From: Gammaproteobacteria bacterium
Lineage (GTDB): Bacteria; Pseudomonadota; Gammaproteobacteria; Xanthomonadales; Marinicellaceae
Direction: 5' to 3'
DNA length: 7,016 bases
NCBI GenBank assembly: GCA_030426705.1
Contig: JAUHXW010000152.1
Span: 1-7,016 of the forward strand
Within the stretch, counting starts at the first letter, position 1. Each line of letters starts with the position of its first letter. The position numbers and the translations under genes were made by a program. Shown here in pieces: positions 1-5,681 of the stretch. The notes under the pieces are model-generated. The model was not told the DNA's origin and did not search any database. It saw only the letters and a program-made list of their open reading frames with translations.

Positions 1-41
1 CAATTTATAAAAAGTACACTTTGTGCCTAAATGGTTTGTTC

Positions 42-59
42 CAGCACTTCCTTGTGCTG
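42..59. repeat. Stem-loop, 6-bp stem
   Basis: CAGCAC pairs with GTGCTG around the loop TTCCTT. The core CACTTCCTTGTG (45-56) recurs in reverse complement at 181-192, so two hairpins of the block share stem base and loop in opposite orientation. The 3' arm could instead pair with CAG at 71-73 in a competing fold closed by CCC/GGG, with T60 bulged. Confidence 0.65.
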
Positions 60-84
60 TCCCCTTCGGGCAGCAAAGCTGACC

Positions 85-103
85 AAAACATTCCAGATGT
101 TTT
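85..103. repeat. Stem-loop, 7-bp stem
   Basis: AAAACAT pairs perfectly with ATGTTTT around the 5-base loop TCCAG. It lies just outside the left arm of the long inverted repeat. The octamer CATTCCAG inside it recurs at 245-252. Confidence 0.65.
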
Positions 104-128
104 AGTTTCAGGAAAAATGACTTTGACT

Positions 129-150
129 AAAAATGCAGGACTGCATTTTT
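129..150. terminator. Strong palindrome, possible bidirectional terminator
   Basis: This is a 22-base near-perfect palindrome: five A, TGCAG, GA, CTGCA, five T. Each strand reads as an A-run, a short GC-containing stem with a tiny loop, and a T-run, which is the shape of a bidirectional intrinsic terminator. It lies about 240 nt beyond the stop codon of the minus-strand cyclase gene, so it could end that transcript. It is also one unit of the hairpin block and may have a structural role. The stem has few GC pairs, so termination strength is uncertain. Confidence 0.4.
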
Positions 151-175
151 GAATGCCGAAGGCAGCCTGTAAGGG

Positions 176-197
176 AAAACCACAAGGAAGTGGTTTT
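176..197. repeat. Stem-loop, 8-bp stem
   Basis: AAAACCAC pairs with GTGGTTTT around the loop AAGGAA. Its central 12-mer at 181-192 is the reverse complement of 45-56. On the minus strand it reads as an A-run, a stem and a T-run, so it is an alternative terminator for the cyclase gene. Confidence 0.65.
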
Positions 198-224
198 ATT
201 ATCTTGGCCAAAATCACTCAAAGT

Positions 225-242
225 GTAGCTATTACGAGCTAC
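225..242. repeat. Stem-loop, 6-bp stem
   Basis: GTAGCT pairs with AGCTAC around the loop ATTACG. It directly abuts a smaller 4-bp stem at 215-225 (CACT with AGTG, loop CAA), sharing G225, so only one of the two can use that base. Confidence 0.6.
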
Positions 243-261
243 GGCATTCCAGTCAGGCTTC

Positions 262-276
262 TTTATCTTCGATAAA
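262..276. repeat. Stem-loop, 6-bp stem
   Basis: TTTATC pairs with GATAAA around the 3-base loop TTC. This is the last clear stem before the right arm of the long inverted repeat. Confidence 0.55.
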
Positions 277-391
277 ACCGCCGGACTTTCATTGCCTGCT
301 CTACGCTTTTCGTGATGTTTGACCAACCTACTTCGTCATTTTTTCCTGAAAACTCCATTTACTGATGAAATATTCGGGCTAGTTGAAACCC

Positions 392-2578
392 TCAGGACTC
401 CTGATAAGCTTTTGTTTGGTTGCGCCCTGAGTGTTTGGCTTCATAAAGGGCATTATCAGCCAGCTGATAAAGTCTGGATGATGTGTGTTTGGTGGCATCA
501 ATGGTAGCAACACCGCAAGAAATTGTAGTTTTGATGTTTCGATCTTTACTGATACGGATTTGTAATTTCTCTATATGCTTGCGAATTTTTTCCGCCAATT
601 CAATAACAAATTGATGGCTACAACCTTTTATCAACATACAAAATTCTTCACCACCAATTCTGGCCAAACATTTCACATCTGAATTTTTAAATTGTGACAG
701 CTCTTTACCTATGAAGGTCAACACATGATCACCGACCGGATGCCCATAAGAGTCATTCAACTTCTTAAAATGATCTACATCAATGATGATCATGGAAAAT
801 GGCAACAATTCCCTTTGGCACTCCACCCATATTTCATTCAAACAATCATTGAACACACGACGATTTTCCAAACCTGTTAATTCATCCAAACGAGCCATTA
901 CGTTTAATTTTTCATTGGCTTTTTGTAAATTTTCTGTTCTCTCAGCAATGGTGTTTTGCAAATCCTGGTTCATTTTTAATATTTGCAGCCTGGAGCTTTT
1001 TATTTCCTGGTAAAAGTTTTTGACTTCTTCCGGCAGTTGATCATTATCCTCAAACTCACTGAAACCATCATCAAAAGTGGCTCCATGTTTGATTGACTGA
1101 TTAAGCTTTTTCAAATAATAAGACCAGGAATGACTGATTGATTTGGCCAGCAGATAGGATAGTAAAATAACCAAAAGGATTGACAGCGCAAAATAAAGCA
1201 ATGACTTTTCAATGGCTTTGGCAAAAACTGACTCATTTTGTAATGTGATTAATTTCCACCCCCAATTAAACGAAGTCTCTTTGACATAAAAAAATTCGGC
1301 TTGTAAAACCGTTTCATCAACAACCAGGTTTACCAAGCCGTTTGATTTTAAAACCTGGTTATTTTTTTGGTATCCAATTTTTGACAACCTCTCGAGTCCT
1401 AAGTTTTCTGAAACCATCAGTAATTGTCCAGCTTGATCTACCAAAATAGCATCTACACCTATGGTGACATTATTGAATGCATGTTGAGCAATTTCCATCC
1501 TTTCCAAAATAATGGTGCCCTCGACTATACCAGCTGCAGAGTCTTTTACATTCAAACGGGATGGCACTGACTTACTGATTGCTACAATTAAATCTTTACC
1601 AAAACCACGACCAGCAAATCCAGTAGATACATACACCTTATCGTTATCAATGGCATGCTTAAAGTAATCACGATCTGCCAAATTCAGACTTTTTTGTTGT
1701 GTAGTGATTTGCTCATAAAGGTTCGAAGGTGATGAATTGATCAAATCGCCTTGGTGATCAGCAACCAACATGGTGTTAAATACAGGATTCCTGGTGTTGA
1801 ATTCGTTCAAGACATTTCGCCTCTTGGTTTCATCATGCCAGACTTCTGATAACAAATAACTGAGTTCATTAATAGATTGTAAGTTGGTTTCGAGGATCAG
1901 AGAAACCTGATGAAAAAGTTGCTGATGCTTTAATTGATGTGTATGTTGCGCTCGCTCATTTGAATTTTTAATGTTTTGGTTCAGTGTAAAAAAGAAAAAT
2001 AAAACACCTATAGAAATCAGTAATGTTGAAATCAAATGTGCTGATTGATGACTTATGGATTTTGTTTTTCGCAGCTTGCTTCCATTGAAAAGTTTTTCCA
2101 CCTGAGGAATCAACATCAAAATGGCTGCTAAATTTGCATATATGATGGCATTGCTGACTTGTTTAACCAGAATGGTCACTTTGTGCGCTTCTATGAATTG
2201 CTCGTATCCAGATATAGAAATCCAGGAAAGTGGCATACCTAGTAAAAACCAATAAGCAAGCACAGCCAATATCAGGTTTGAACGATTATTTTTACAGATG
2301 TAAGCAACAAAGACTGCTTCCAGACTGAGGGTGATGATAATCCAGTAACTACCCCAGGTATACGCCAATACACTCGATGCAAGTATGGCAGCCAAAAATC
2401 CCTGCAATGAACCACGATAAACAGCAACCAAAAGCACCAGAGATTGACCAAAAATGAACTCGGCTTCAAAAAACAAAGGCAAGCGAAAATAGTTGATGAC
2501 ACCTGCTAACATACCGACAAGCAGAGCAAACCATAAATCATTGCTTAATCTATTTTGTTGCAACTCACACACCCCCAA
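392..2578 (-). CDS. Membrane sensor diguanylate cyclase (N-terminal multi-TM, Cache, HAMP-like, GGEEF)
   Basis: It makes cyclic di-GMP from two GTP at the inner membrane in response to an unknown signal. The 728 residues read: five or six hydrophobic helices at about 14-158; a transmembrane helix at 183-199; a periplasmic Cache-like region at about 205-450 (DRDYF at 302-306, GIVEGTIIL at 350-358); a second helix at 457-478; a HAMP-like linker and coiled coil at about 480-560; and GGDEF at 562-728. The catalytic set is complete: DELTGLENRR at 565-574, D600, N608, D617 and GGEEF at 642-646, then SCGVAT and YEAKHSGRN. The usual RxxD inhibitory site is absent, since the aligned spot reads SDVK. 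There is no EAL domain. The start is a TTG with AAAGG about 9 nt upstream; GTG (codon 3) and TTG (codon 6) are alternatives. The N-terminal domain is MASE-like in layout, but I cannot assign it to a named family. Confidence 0.9.
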   Translation of the reverse strand: MGVCELQQNRLSNDLWFALLVGMLAGVINYFRLPLFFEAEFIFGQSLVLLVAVYRGSLQGFLAAILASSVLAYTWGSYWIIITLSLEAVFVAYICKNNRSNLILAVLAYWFLLGMPLSWISISGYEQFIEAHKVTILVKQVSNAIIYANLAAILMLIPQVEKLFNGSKLRKTKSISHQSAHLISTLLISIGVLFFFFTLNQNIKNSNERAQHTHQLKHQQLFHQVSLILETNLQSINELSYLLSEVWHDETKRRNVLNEFNTRNPVFNTMLVADHQGDLINSSPSNLYEQITTQQKSLNLADRDYFKHAIDNDKVYVSTGFAGRGFGKDLIVAISKSVPSRLNVKDSAAGIVEGTIILERMEIAQHAFNNVTIGVDAILVDQAGQLLMVSENLGLERLSKIGYQKNNQVLKSNGLVNLVVDETVLQAEFFYVKETSFNWGWKLITLQNESVFAKAIEKSLLYFALSILLVILLSYLLAKSISHSWSYYLKKLNQSIKHGATFDDGFSEFEDNDQLPEEVKNFYQEIKSSRLQILKMNQDLQNTIAERTENLQKANEKLNVMARLDELTGLENRRVFNDCLNEIWVECQRELLPFSMIIIDVDHFKKLNDSYGHPVGDHVLTFIGKELSQFKNSDVKCLARIGGEEFCMLIKGCSHQFVIELAEKIRKHIEKLQIRISKDRNIKTTISCGVATIDATKHTSSRLYQLADNALYEAKHSGRNQTKAYQES

Positions 2579-2613
2579 TTTAAGAGACCTTTGCTCGATT
2601 TGTGAACAAAGGG

Positions 2614-2639
2614 AAAAAAGATTAAAAACTTTTTAATCT
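2614..2639 (-). terminator. AT-rich intrinsic terminator downstream of recQ
   Basis: Read on the minus strand, AGATTAAAAA is followed by one G and then TTTTTAATCT, a perfect 10-base inverted repeat (realistically an 8-bp stem with a 5-base loop), continuing into a T-run. It lies about 50 nt past the recQ stop and about 35 nt before the cyclase start, so it should reduce read-through from recQ. The stem has only one G:C pair, so it may be leaky. I see no good promoter between it and the cyclase start. Confidence 0.5.
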
Positions 2640-2687
2640 AACGGTGTGTTGATAAGCTATTTGAAAATTAATCGAAAGAAGTAAAAC

Positions 2688-4805
2688 TTACTCCAATTCT
2701 GCCAACACACACCTCAAAATACCATAATCATACATGCCATCTAAGGCATCATAGACTGGTTTCATTTTCTTTTCTTCCAGATAACCCGTCATTTCTGCCA
2801 TTTGAATGATGTATTCAATATCCGCATCCTCCAGCCCTGTTACGTCTTTTTTGTCTACCAATCCAACTGCGATGGCTTTGGATAGATGCATATAAACCGT
2901 GTTTAAATTCAAATCCAGCACCTCAGCCACTTTATCAACTGACTTGTGTTCCAAAAAATGATCCAAAGTCACATTAACCTCATCTTCAAGCCGGTTATCC
3001 AGCTTGTCTGGTAGAGGATTGTCTTTGATGACTTTAATAAATACTTCACCATATTTCGCTAATTTGTACTCACCCACGCCCGATATGTACATGAATTTTT
3101 CACCTTCCACTGGTCTTTTGCGCACCATTTCCAACAATGATGCATCACTGAATATCACATACGGTGGCACACCCTGCTCGGTGGCCAAATCTGTACGCAA
3201 TTGCTTCAAAGCATTCCATAAAACCGTATCGTGTCTACCCAGGTCAACTTCGTCACTTTTCTTCGTTTTATTTTTGGCTTTAACCACATCACGCAAAAAG
3301 AATGATTCATCGCCTTTGAGTATCGGTTTTGCTTTCTCAGTCAATTTCAAAGAGCCATGTACAGGCTCAACGTCAATATAACCCTGACTGATGAGCTGAC
3401 GATACAGACGACGCCACCAGGTTTTGACGTGATCTTTGCCCAACCCATAAACATTCAATTCGTTGTGCTTGAGTTTACTGATTCGTTCATCGGCTGATTC
3501 ATTACCCAACAACACATCAATCAGATACATGATGCCAAACTGCTGTCCGGTACGATAAATCGCTGACAAAGCCATTTGCGCTTCCTTGGAAGCATCAATT
3601 TTTTCAGGAGGATTCAGACAGTTATCACAATTACCACAAGGTTCATCCAGGATTTCATCAAAATATCTGAGTAAGGTTTGCCGGCGACAATCCAGTTGTT
3701 CACACAAATCAACCAAGGAGTCCAATTTGCCGTGAAGCACATTTTTGTGTTCATCACCCGCATCAGAATCTTTGATAAACTGCCTTTGCATCACCACATC
3801 CTGGTAATTGTAGGCCATCCAGGCATTAGACGGTTCACCATCCCGACCTGCTCTACCCGTTTCCTGATAATAGGACTCAATATTTTTAGGCATACTGAAA
3901 TGCGCCACAAAACGCACATCTGGCTTGTCAATTCCCATACCAAAAGCAATGGTGGCAACTATAATCACCCCATCTTCCATCAAAAATTCTTTTTGATGTT
4001 TCTCTCGAATCTTATTTGATAGACCAGCATGGTATGGCAATGCCTTTCTGCCTTTTCCAGTCAAAAACTCAGCCACAGATTCAACTTTACGTCGAGACAA
4101 ACAATAAACAATTCCTGCATCATTGGGATGATTGTCATTGATGAATCGCCAAAGCTGTTGTTTACCATTATCCTGTTCTTCAATGGCATAAGTGATGTTA
4201 GGACGATCGAAGCTGGAAATAAAAACTTTGGCATCATCCAGTTTCAATTCTTTGATGATTTCCGATCGAACACGTTGATCCGCCGTTGCTGTCAGTGCAA
4301 TCCTAGGTACATCAGGAAATTTTTTATGCAGCAGTGACAAGTTTTGATATTCTTTTCTGAAATCGTGCCCCCACTGTGAGACACAATGAGCTTCATCAAT
4401 AGCAAATAAAGCCACGTCTGCTTGCTGCAAAAACTGTTGCGTTTCTTCACCCACCAATCTTTCAGGTGACAGATACAATAAATCCAACGCTCCCTTTTTA
4501 ACCTGATCTTTGACAGATTGTTCTTCTGAAGCTGATAAGGTGGAGTTGATAAAGGCTGCTTTCACACCGAGTTGTAACAAAGCATTGACCTGATCCTGCA
4601 TCAGAGCAATTAACGGAGACACCACCACCCCAACACCTGAGCGGGCTATGGCTGGAATTTGATAGCATAATGACTTACCGCCACCGGTTGGCATCAGTAC
4701 CAAAGCATCTTGGCCATCAATGACCGAATCAACGATTTCTTGTTGTTGGTTACGGAATGAATCATAACCAAACACATCTTTTAAAATATTTTTAGCAGCA
4801 CACAT
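2688..4805 (-). CDS. recQ: ATP-dependent DNA helicase RecQ with C-terminal HTH extension
   Basis: This is a superfamily 2, 3'-5' DNA helicase of recombinational repair and stalled-fork processing. The motifs run in order: FGYxxFR motif 0 (12-18), Walker A MPTGGGKS (38-45), DEAH (137-140), the aromatic-rich loop SQWGHDFR (143-150), LTATAD (171-176), VATIAFGMGIDKPDVR (283-298) and QETGRAGRDG (314-323). The zinc ligands are C373, C390, C393 and C396. A winged-helix RQC region (about 406-510) and an HRDC domain (about 524-595) follow. E. coli RecQ is about 610 residues. This one is 705, and the additional tail from about 605 contains a helix-turn-helix-like stretch (VDKVAEVLDLNLNTVYMHL, 623-641), as in the HTH_40 tails of some other bacterial RecQ proteins. 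The ATG is the only sensible start because an in-frame stop lies five codons upstream. It is preceded by AAAGGT with almost no spacing. Confidence 0.97.
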   Translation of the reverse strand: MCAAKNILKDVFGYDSFRNQQQEIVDSVIDGQDALVLMPTGGGKSLCYQIPAIARSGVGVVVSPLIALMQDQVNALLQLGVKAAFINSTLSASEEQSVKDQVKKGALDLLYLSPERLVGEETQQFLQQADVALFAIDEAHCVSQWGHDFRKEYQNLSLLHKKFPDVPRIALTATADQRVRSEIIKELKLDDAKVFISSFDRPNITYAIEEQDNGKQQLWRFINDNHPNDAGIVYCLSRRKVESVAEFLTGKGRKALPYHAGLSNKIREKHQKEFLMEDGVIIVATIAFGMGIDKPDVRFVAHFSMPKNIESYYQETGRAGRDGEPSNAWMAYNYQDVVMQRQFIKDSDAGDEHKNVLHGKLDSLVDLCEQLDCRRQTLLRYFDEILDEPCGNCDNCLNPPEKIDASKEAQMALSAIYRTGQQFGIMYLIDVLLGNESADERISKLKHNELNVYGLGKDHVKTWWRRLYRQLISQGYIDVEPVHGSLKLTEKAKPILKGDESFFLRDVVKAKNKTKKSDEVDLGRHDTVLWNALKQLRTDLATEQGVPPYVIFSDASLLEMVRKRPVEGEKFMYISGVGEYKLAKYGEVFIKVIKDNPLPDKLDNRLEDEVNVTLDHFLEHKSVDKVAEVLDLNLNTVYMHLSKAIAVGLVDKKDVTGLEDADIEYIIQMAEMTGYLEEKKMKPVYDALDGMYDYGILRCVLAELE

Positions 4806-4814
4806 ACCTTTATG

Positions 4815-4844
4815 ATTTTAAACCATGAGGACAAAACAGTTCAA
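4815..4844 (-). promoter_or_regulatory. Candidate sigma70-type promoter for recQ
   Basis: On the minus strand, TTGAAC (4844-4839) and TAAAAT (4820-4815) are separated by 18 bp, matching the consensus at 4 and 5 of 6 positions. Transcription would start only a few bases before the recQ ATG, giving an almost leaderless message. This is prediction by eye, with no experimental support. Confidence 0.4.
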
Positions 4845-4936
4845 GTTGTATAAAGCCTGCTCAAAAAAAATTCCATTCTCAAGATTTGCGAAACGGGTGG
4901 ACTTTAATGAAATGACTTAATCACAGACAGATAAAA

Positions 4937-5191
4937 ATGACTTATTTCAAAGACCCAATCATTTCACTTTTTTGTTCAATCACAGCCTGTAGCTTAATGT
5001 TATTGGCTTGGCCGATGTTGGCATATATTCTGTTGACAATGATTGTCACTTATTCGATTTATAAATCGGCTCAAAACCACCCTCAAATTGCTAAACTGGT
5101 TGGACAGTTTTTGACTGAGTTTTTGGGTTTTGGTTTGGTTTTATTGGTTTTTGTTTCCATGCTGGTTTTGATGGGGGCTTTTTTCGCTTGA
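4937..5191 (+). CDS. Small hydrophobic membrane protein, unknown function
   Basis: I do not recognise this family. The 84-residue product is mostly hydrophobic, with likely membrane spans at about 8-24, 26-43 and 61-83 and a short polar segment between (SAQNHPQ, 44-50, then K53). The N-terminus is short and carries K5, and the chain ends directly after the last span (AFFA). There are two cysteines, at 13 and 18, within the first span. The ATG at 4937 is the first in frame after a stop at 4913-4915. No clear Shine-Dalgarno is visible (CAGACAGATAAAA precedes the ATG). The gene is divergent from recQ, with 131 bp between the starts, and lies 76 bp upstream of the lipoprotein gene on the same strand, so cotranscription is possible. 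The consistent hydrophobic pattern favours a real gene over chance, but the assignment is not certain. Confidence 0.65.
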   Translation: MTYFKDPIISLFCSITACSLMLLAWPMLAYILLTMIVTYSIYKSAQNHPQIAKLVGQFLTEFLGFGLVLLVFVSMLVLMGAFFA

Positions 5192-5222
5192 TGGCATGGT
5201 TCTGATTCAGTTTCTGTTCAAG

Positions 5223-5228
5223 TAGAAT
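5223..5228 (+). promoter_or_regulatory. Possible -10 box upstream of the Slp-like gene
   Basis: TAGAAT matches the -10 consensus at 5 of 6 positions and lies 39 nt before the lipoprotein ATG. The best-spaced -35 (TTCTGA at 5200-5205, 17-bp spacer) is poor, so this is a weak candidate. The lipoprotein may instead be read from the upstream small gene. Confidence 0.2.
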
Positions 5229-5267
5229 ATTGAAAAATAATTCCATCTTCAACACTCAGAGAAAACC

Positions 5268-5681
5268 ATGAAATTAATTACCACCATTGCATTGACCCTT
5301 ACTTTGAGCGCTTGTATACAACCACCTAAACCTTTAAGGGGCGAATTCAGCGACGTCAGTCCACAAGCCTATCAAAAATCACCAGTAGACAATTTAATGA
5401 TCAGGTGGACAGGATTTGTGGTCGATGTGGAGAACAAGGAAAACCACAGTTGTCTGACCATCATTGCCAAGGTTCCTGATGATTTTGCCAGACCTTCAAA
5501 AAGAATTCGTGTTGACAAAGGCCGTTTTATAGCTTGTAAACCGAATTTTTTGGAACCTGCTTCCTTCATAAAAAAAGCGGTGACTGTGACCGGTCCTGTC
5601 AAACGACTGGTGACTAAAAAGCTGGATGAAATGGATTACGATTATCCTTTGGTAGATGCCAAAGTCATTTATGTTTGGTGA
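5268..5681 (+). CDS. Slp-family outer-membrane lipoprotein
   Basis: This is a predicted outer-membrane lipoprotein of the Slp/YeaY family, whose molecular role is poorly defined (E. coli Slp is starvation- and stationary-phase-induced). The 137-residue chain has a short signal peptide with the lipobox LSAC, so C16 is the lipidated residue. Residue +2 is Ile, not Asp, consistent with Lol export to the outer membrane. Family landmarks are LRGEFSDVSPQAY (23-35), IRWTGFVVDVEN (45-56), GRFIAC (85-90), FLEPASF (94-100), VTVTGPV (105-111) and the terminal YDYPLVDAKVIYVW. It is shorter than the E. coli members (about 190 residues). C62 and C90 could form a periplasmic disulfide. The ATG is preceded by a weak GAGA-like ribosome site. 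Its 3' end overlaps the convergent glycosyltransferase gene by 17 bp. Confidence 0.85.
   Translation: MKLITTIALTLTLSACIQPPKPLRGEFSDVSPQAYQKSPVDNLMIRWTGFVVDVENKENHSCLTIIAKVPDDFARPSKRIRVDKGRFIACKPNFLEPASFIKKAVTVTGPVKRLVTKKLDEMDYDYPLVDAKVIYVW

Larger units (their letters stand above)
106..351. repeat. Long-range inverted repeat enclosing several hairpins
   Basis: The left arm TTTCAGGAAAAATGAC (106-121) is the reverse complement of 335-351 apart from one extra A:T pair in the right arm. Folded as RNA, the two arms would form a closing helix of about 16 bp around the stem-loops at 129-150, 154-164, 176-197, 215-242 and 262-276, which is a multi-branch architecture. As DNA, the same geometry resembles terminal inverted repeats of a miniature element, but I see no convincing target-site duplication just outside the arms (TTTTAG on the left, ACTCCA on the right). 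Confidence 0.55.
1..391. repeat. Hairpin-dense non-coding block (structured repeat or RNA candidate)
   Basis: No credible gene lies here. The stretch is unusually rich in short inverted repeats: stems at 42-59, 85-103, 129-150, 176-197, 225-242 and 262-276 have 6 to 10 paired bases and loops of 2 to 6 bases. Smaller ones lie at 71-81, 154-164 and 215-225, and an 8-bp palindrome at 204-211. A longer inverted repeat (106-121 with 335-351) encloses most of them. Short reading frames cross the block on the minus strand, but they run through the stems and resemble no family I recognise. The block sits immediately 3' of the diguanylate cyclase gene, so it could be its 3' untranslated region, a separate structured RNA, or a dispersed palindromic element. 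The stems are seen directly; the function is unknown. The left boundary is the window edge and may not be the true end. Confidence 0.6.

Noticed and set aside
5..217. 70-residue minus-strand reading frame in the left block
   Set aside because: It runs through four or more hairpins, its sequence largely reflects the stems, and it has no recognisable family or clear ribosome site.
108..326. 72-residue minus-strand reading frame in the left block
   Set aside because: It has a TTG start, overlaps the previous frame and spans several stem-loops. It looks like a by-product of the repeat and not a protein gene.
1..391. CRISPR array
   Set aside because: The stems differ in sequence and spacing, and there is no identical direct repeat with regular spacers.
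1..391. Classic REP/BIME or Rho-independent terminator cluster alone
   Set aside because: The stems are mostly AT-rich and unlike the GC-rich REP palindromes I know. A terminator explains one or two of the hairpins but not the long enclosing inverted repeat.
3004..3381. 125-residue plus-strand reading frame
   Set aside because: It lies wholly within recQ on the opposite strand. The recQ protein shows all helicase motifs, so this is a shadow frame.
4029..4337. 102-residue plus-strand reading frame, and a similar one at 3678-4019
   Set aside because: Both are antisense to conserved RecQ helicase motifs and have no features of their own.
4849..4854. TATAAA as a -10 box for the small membrane gene
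   Set aside because: No acceptable -35 is found at the right distance, and it would give a leader of over 70 nt. TTTAAT at 4903-4908 is no better supported.
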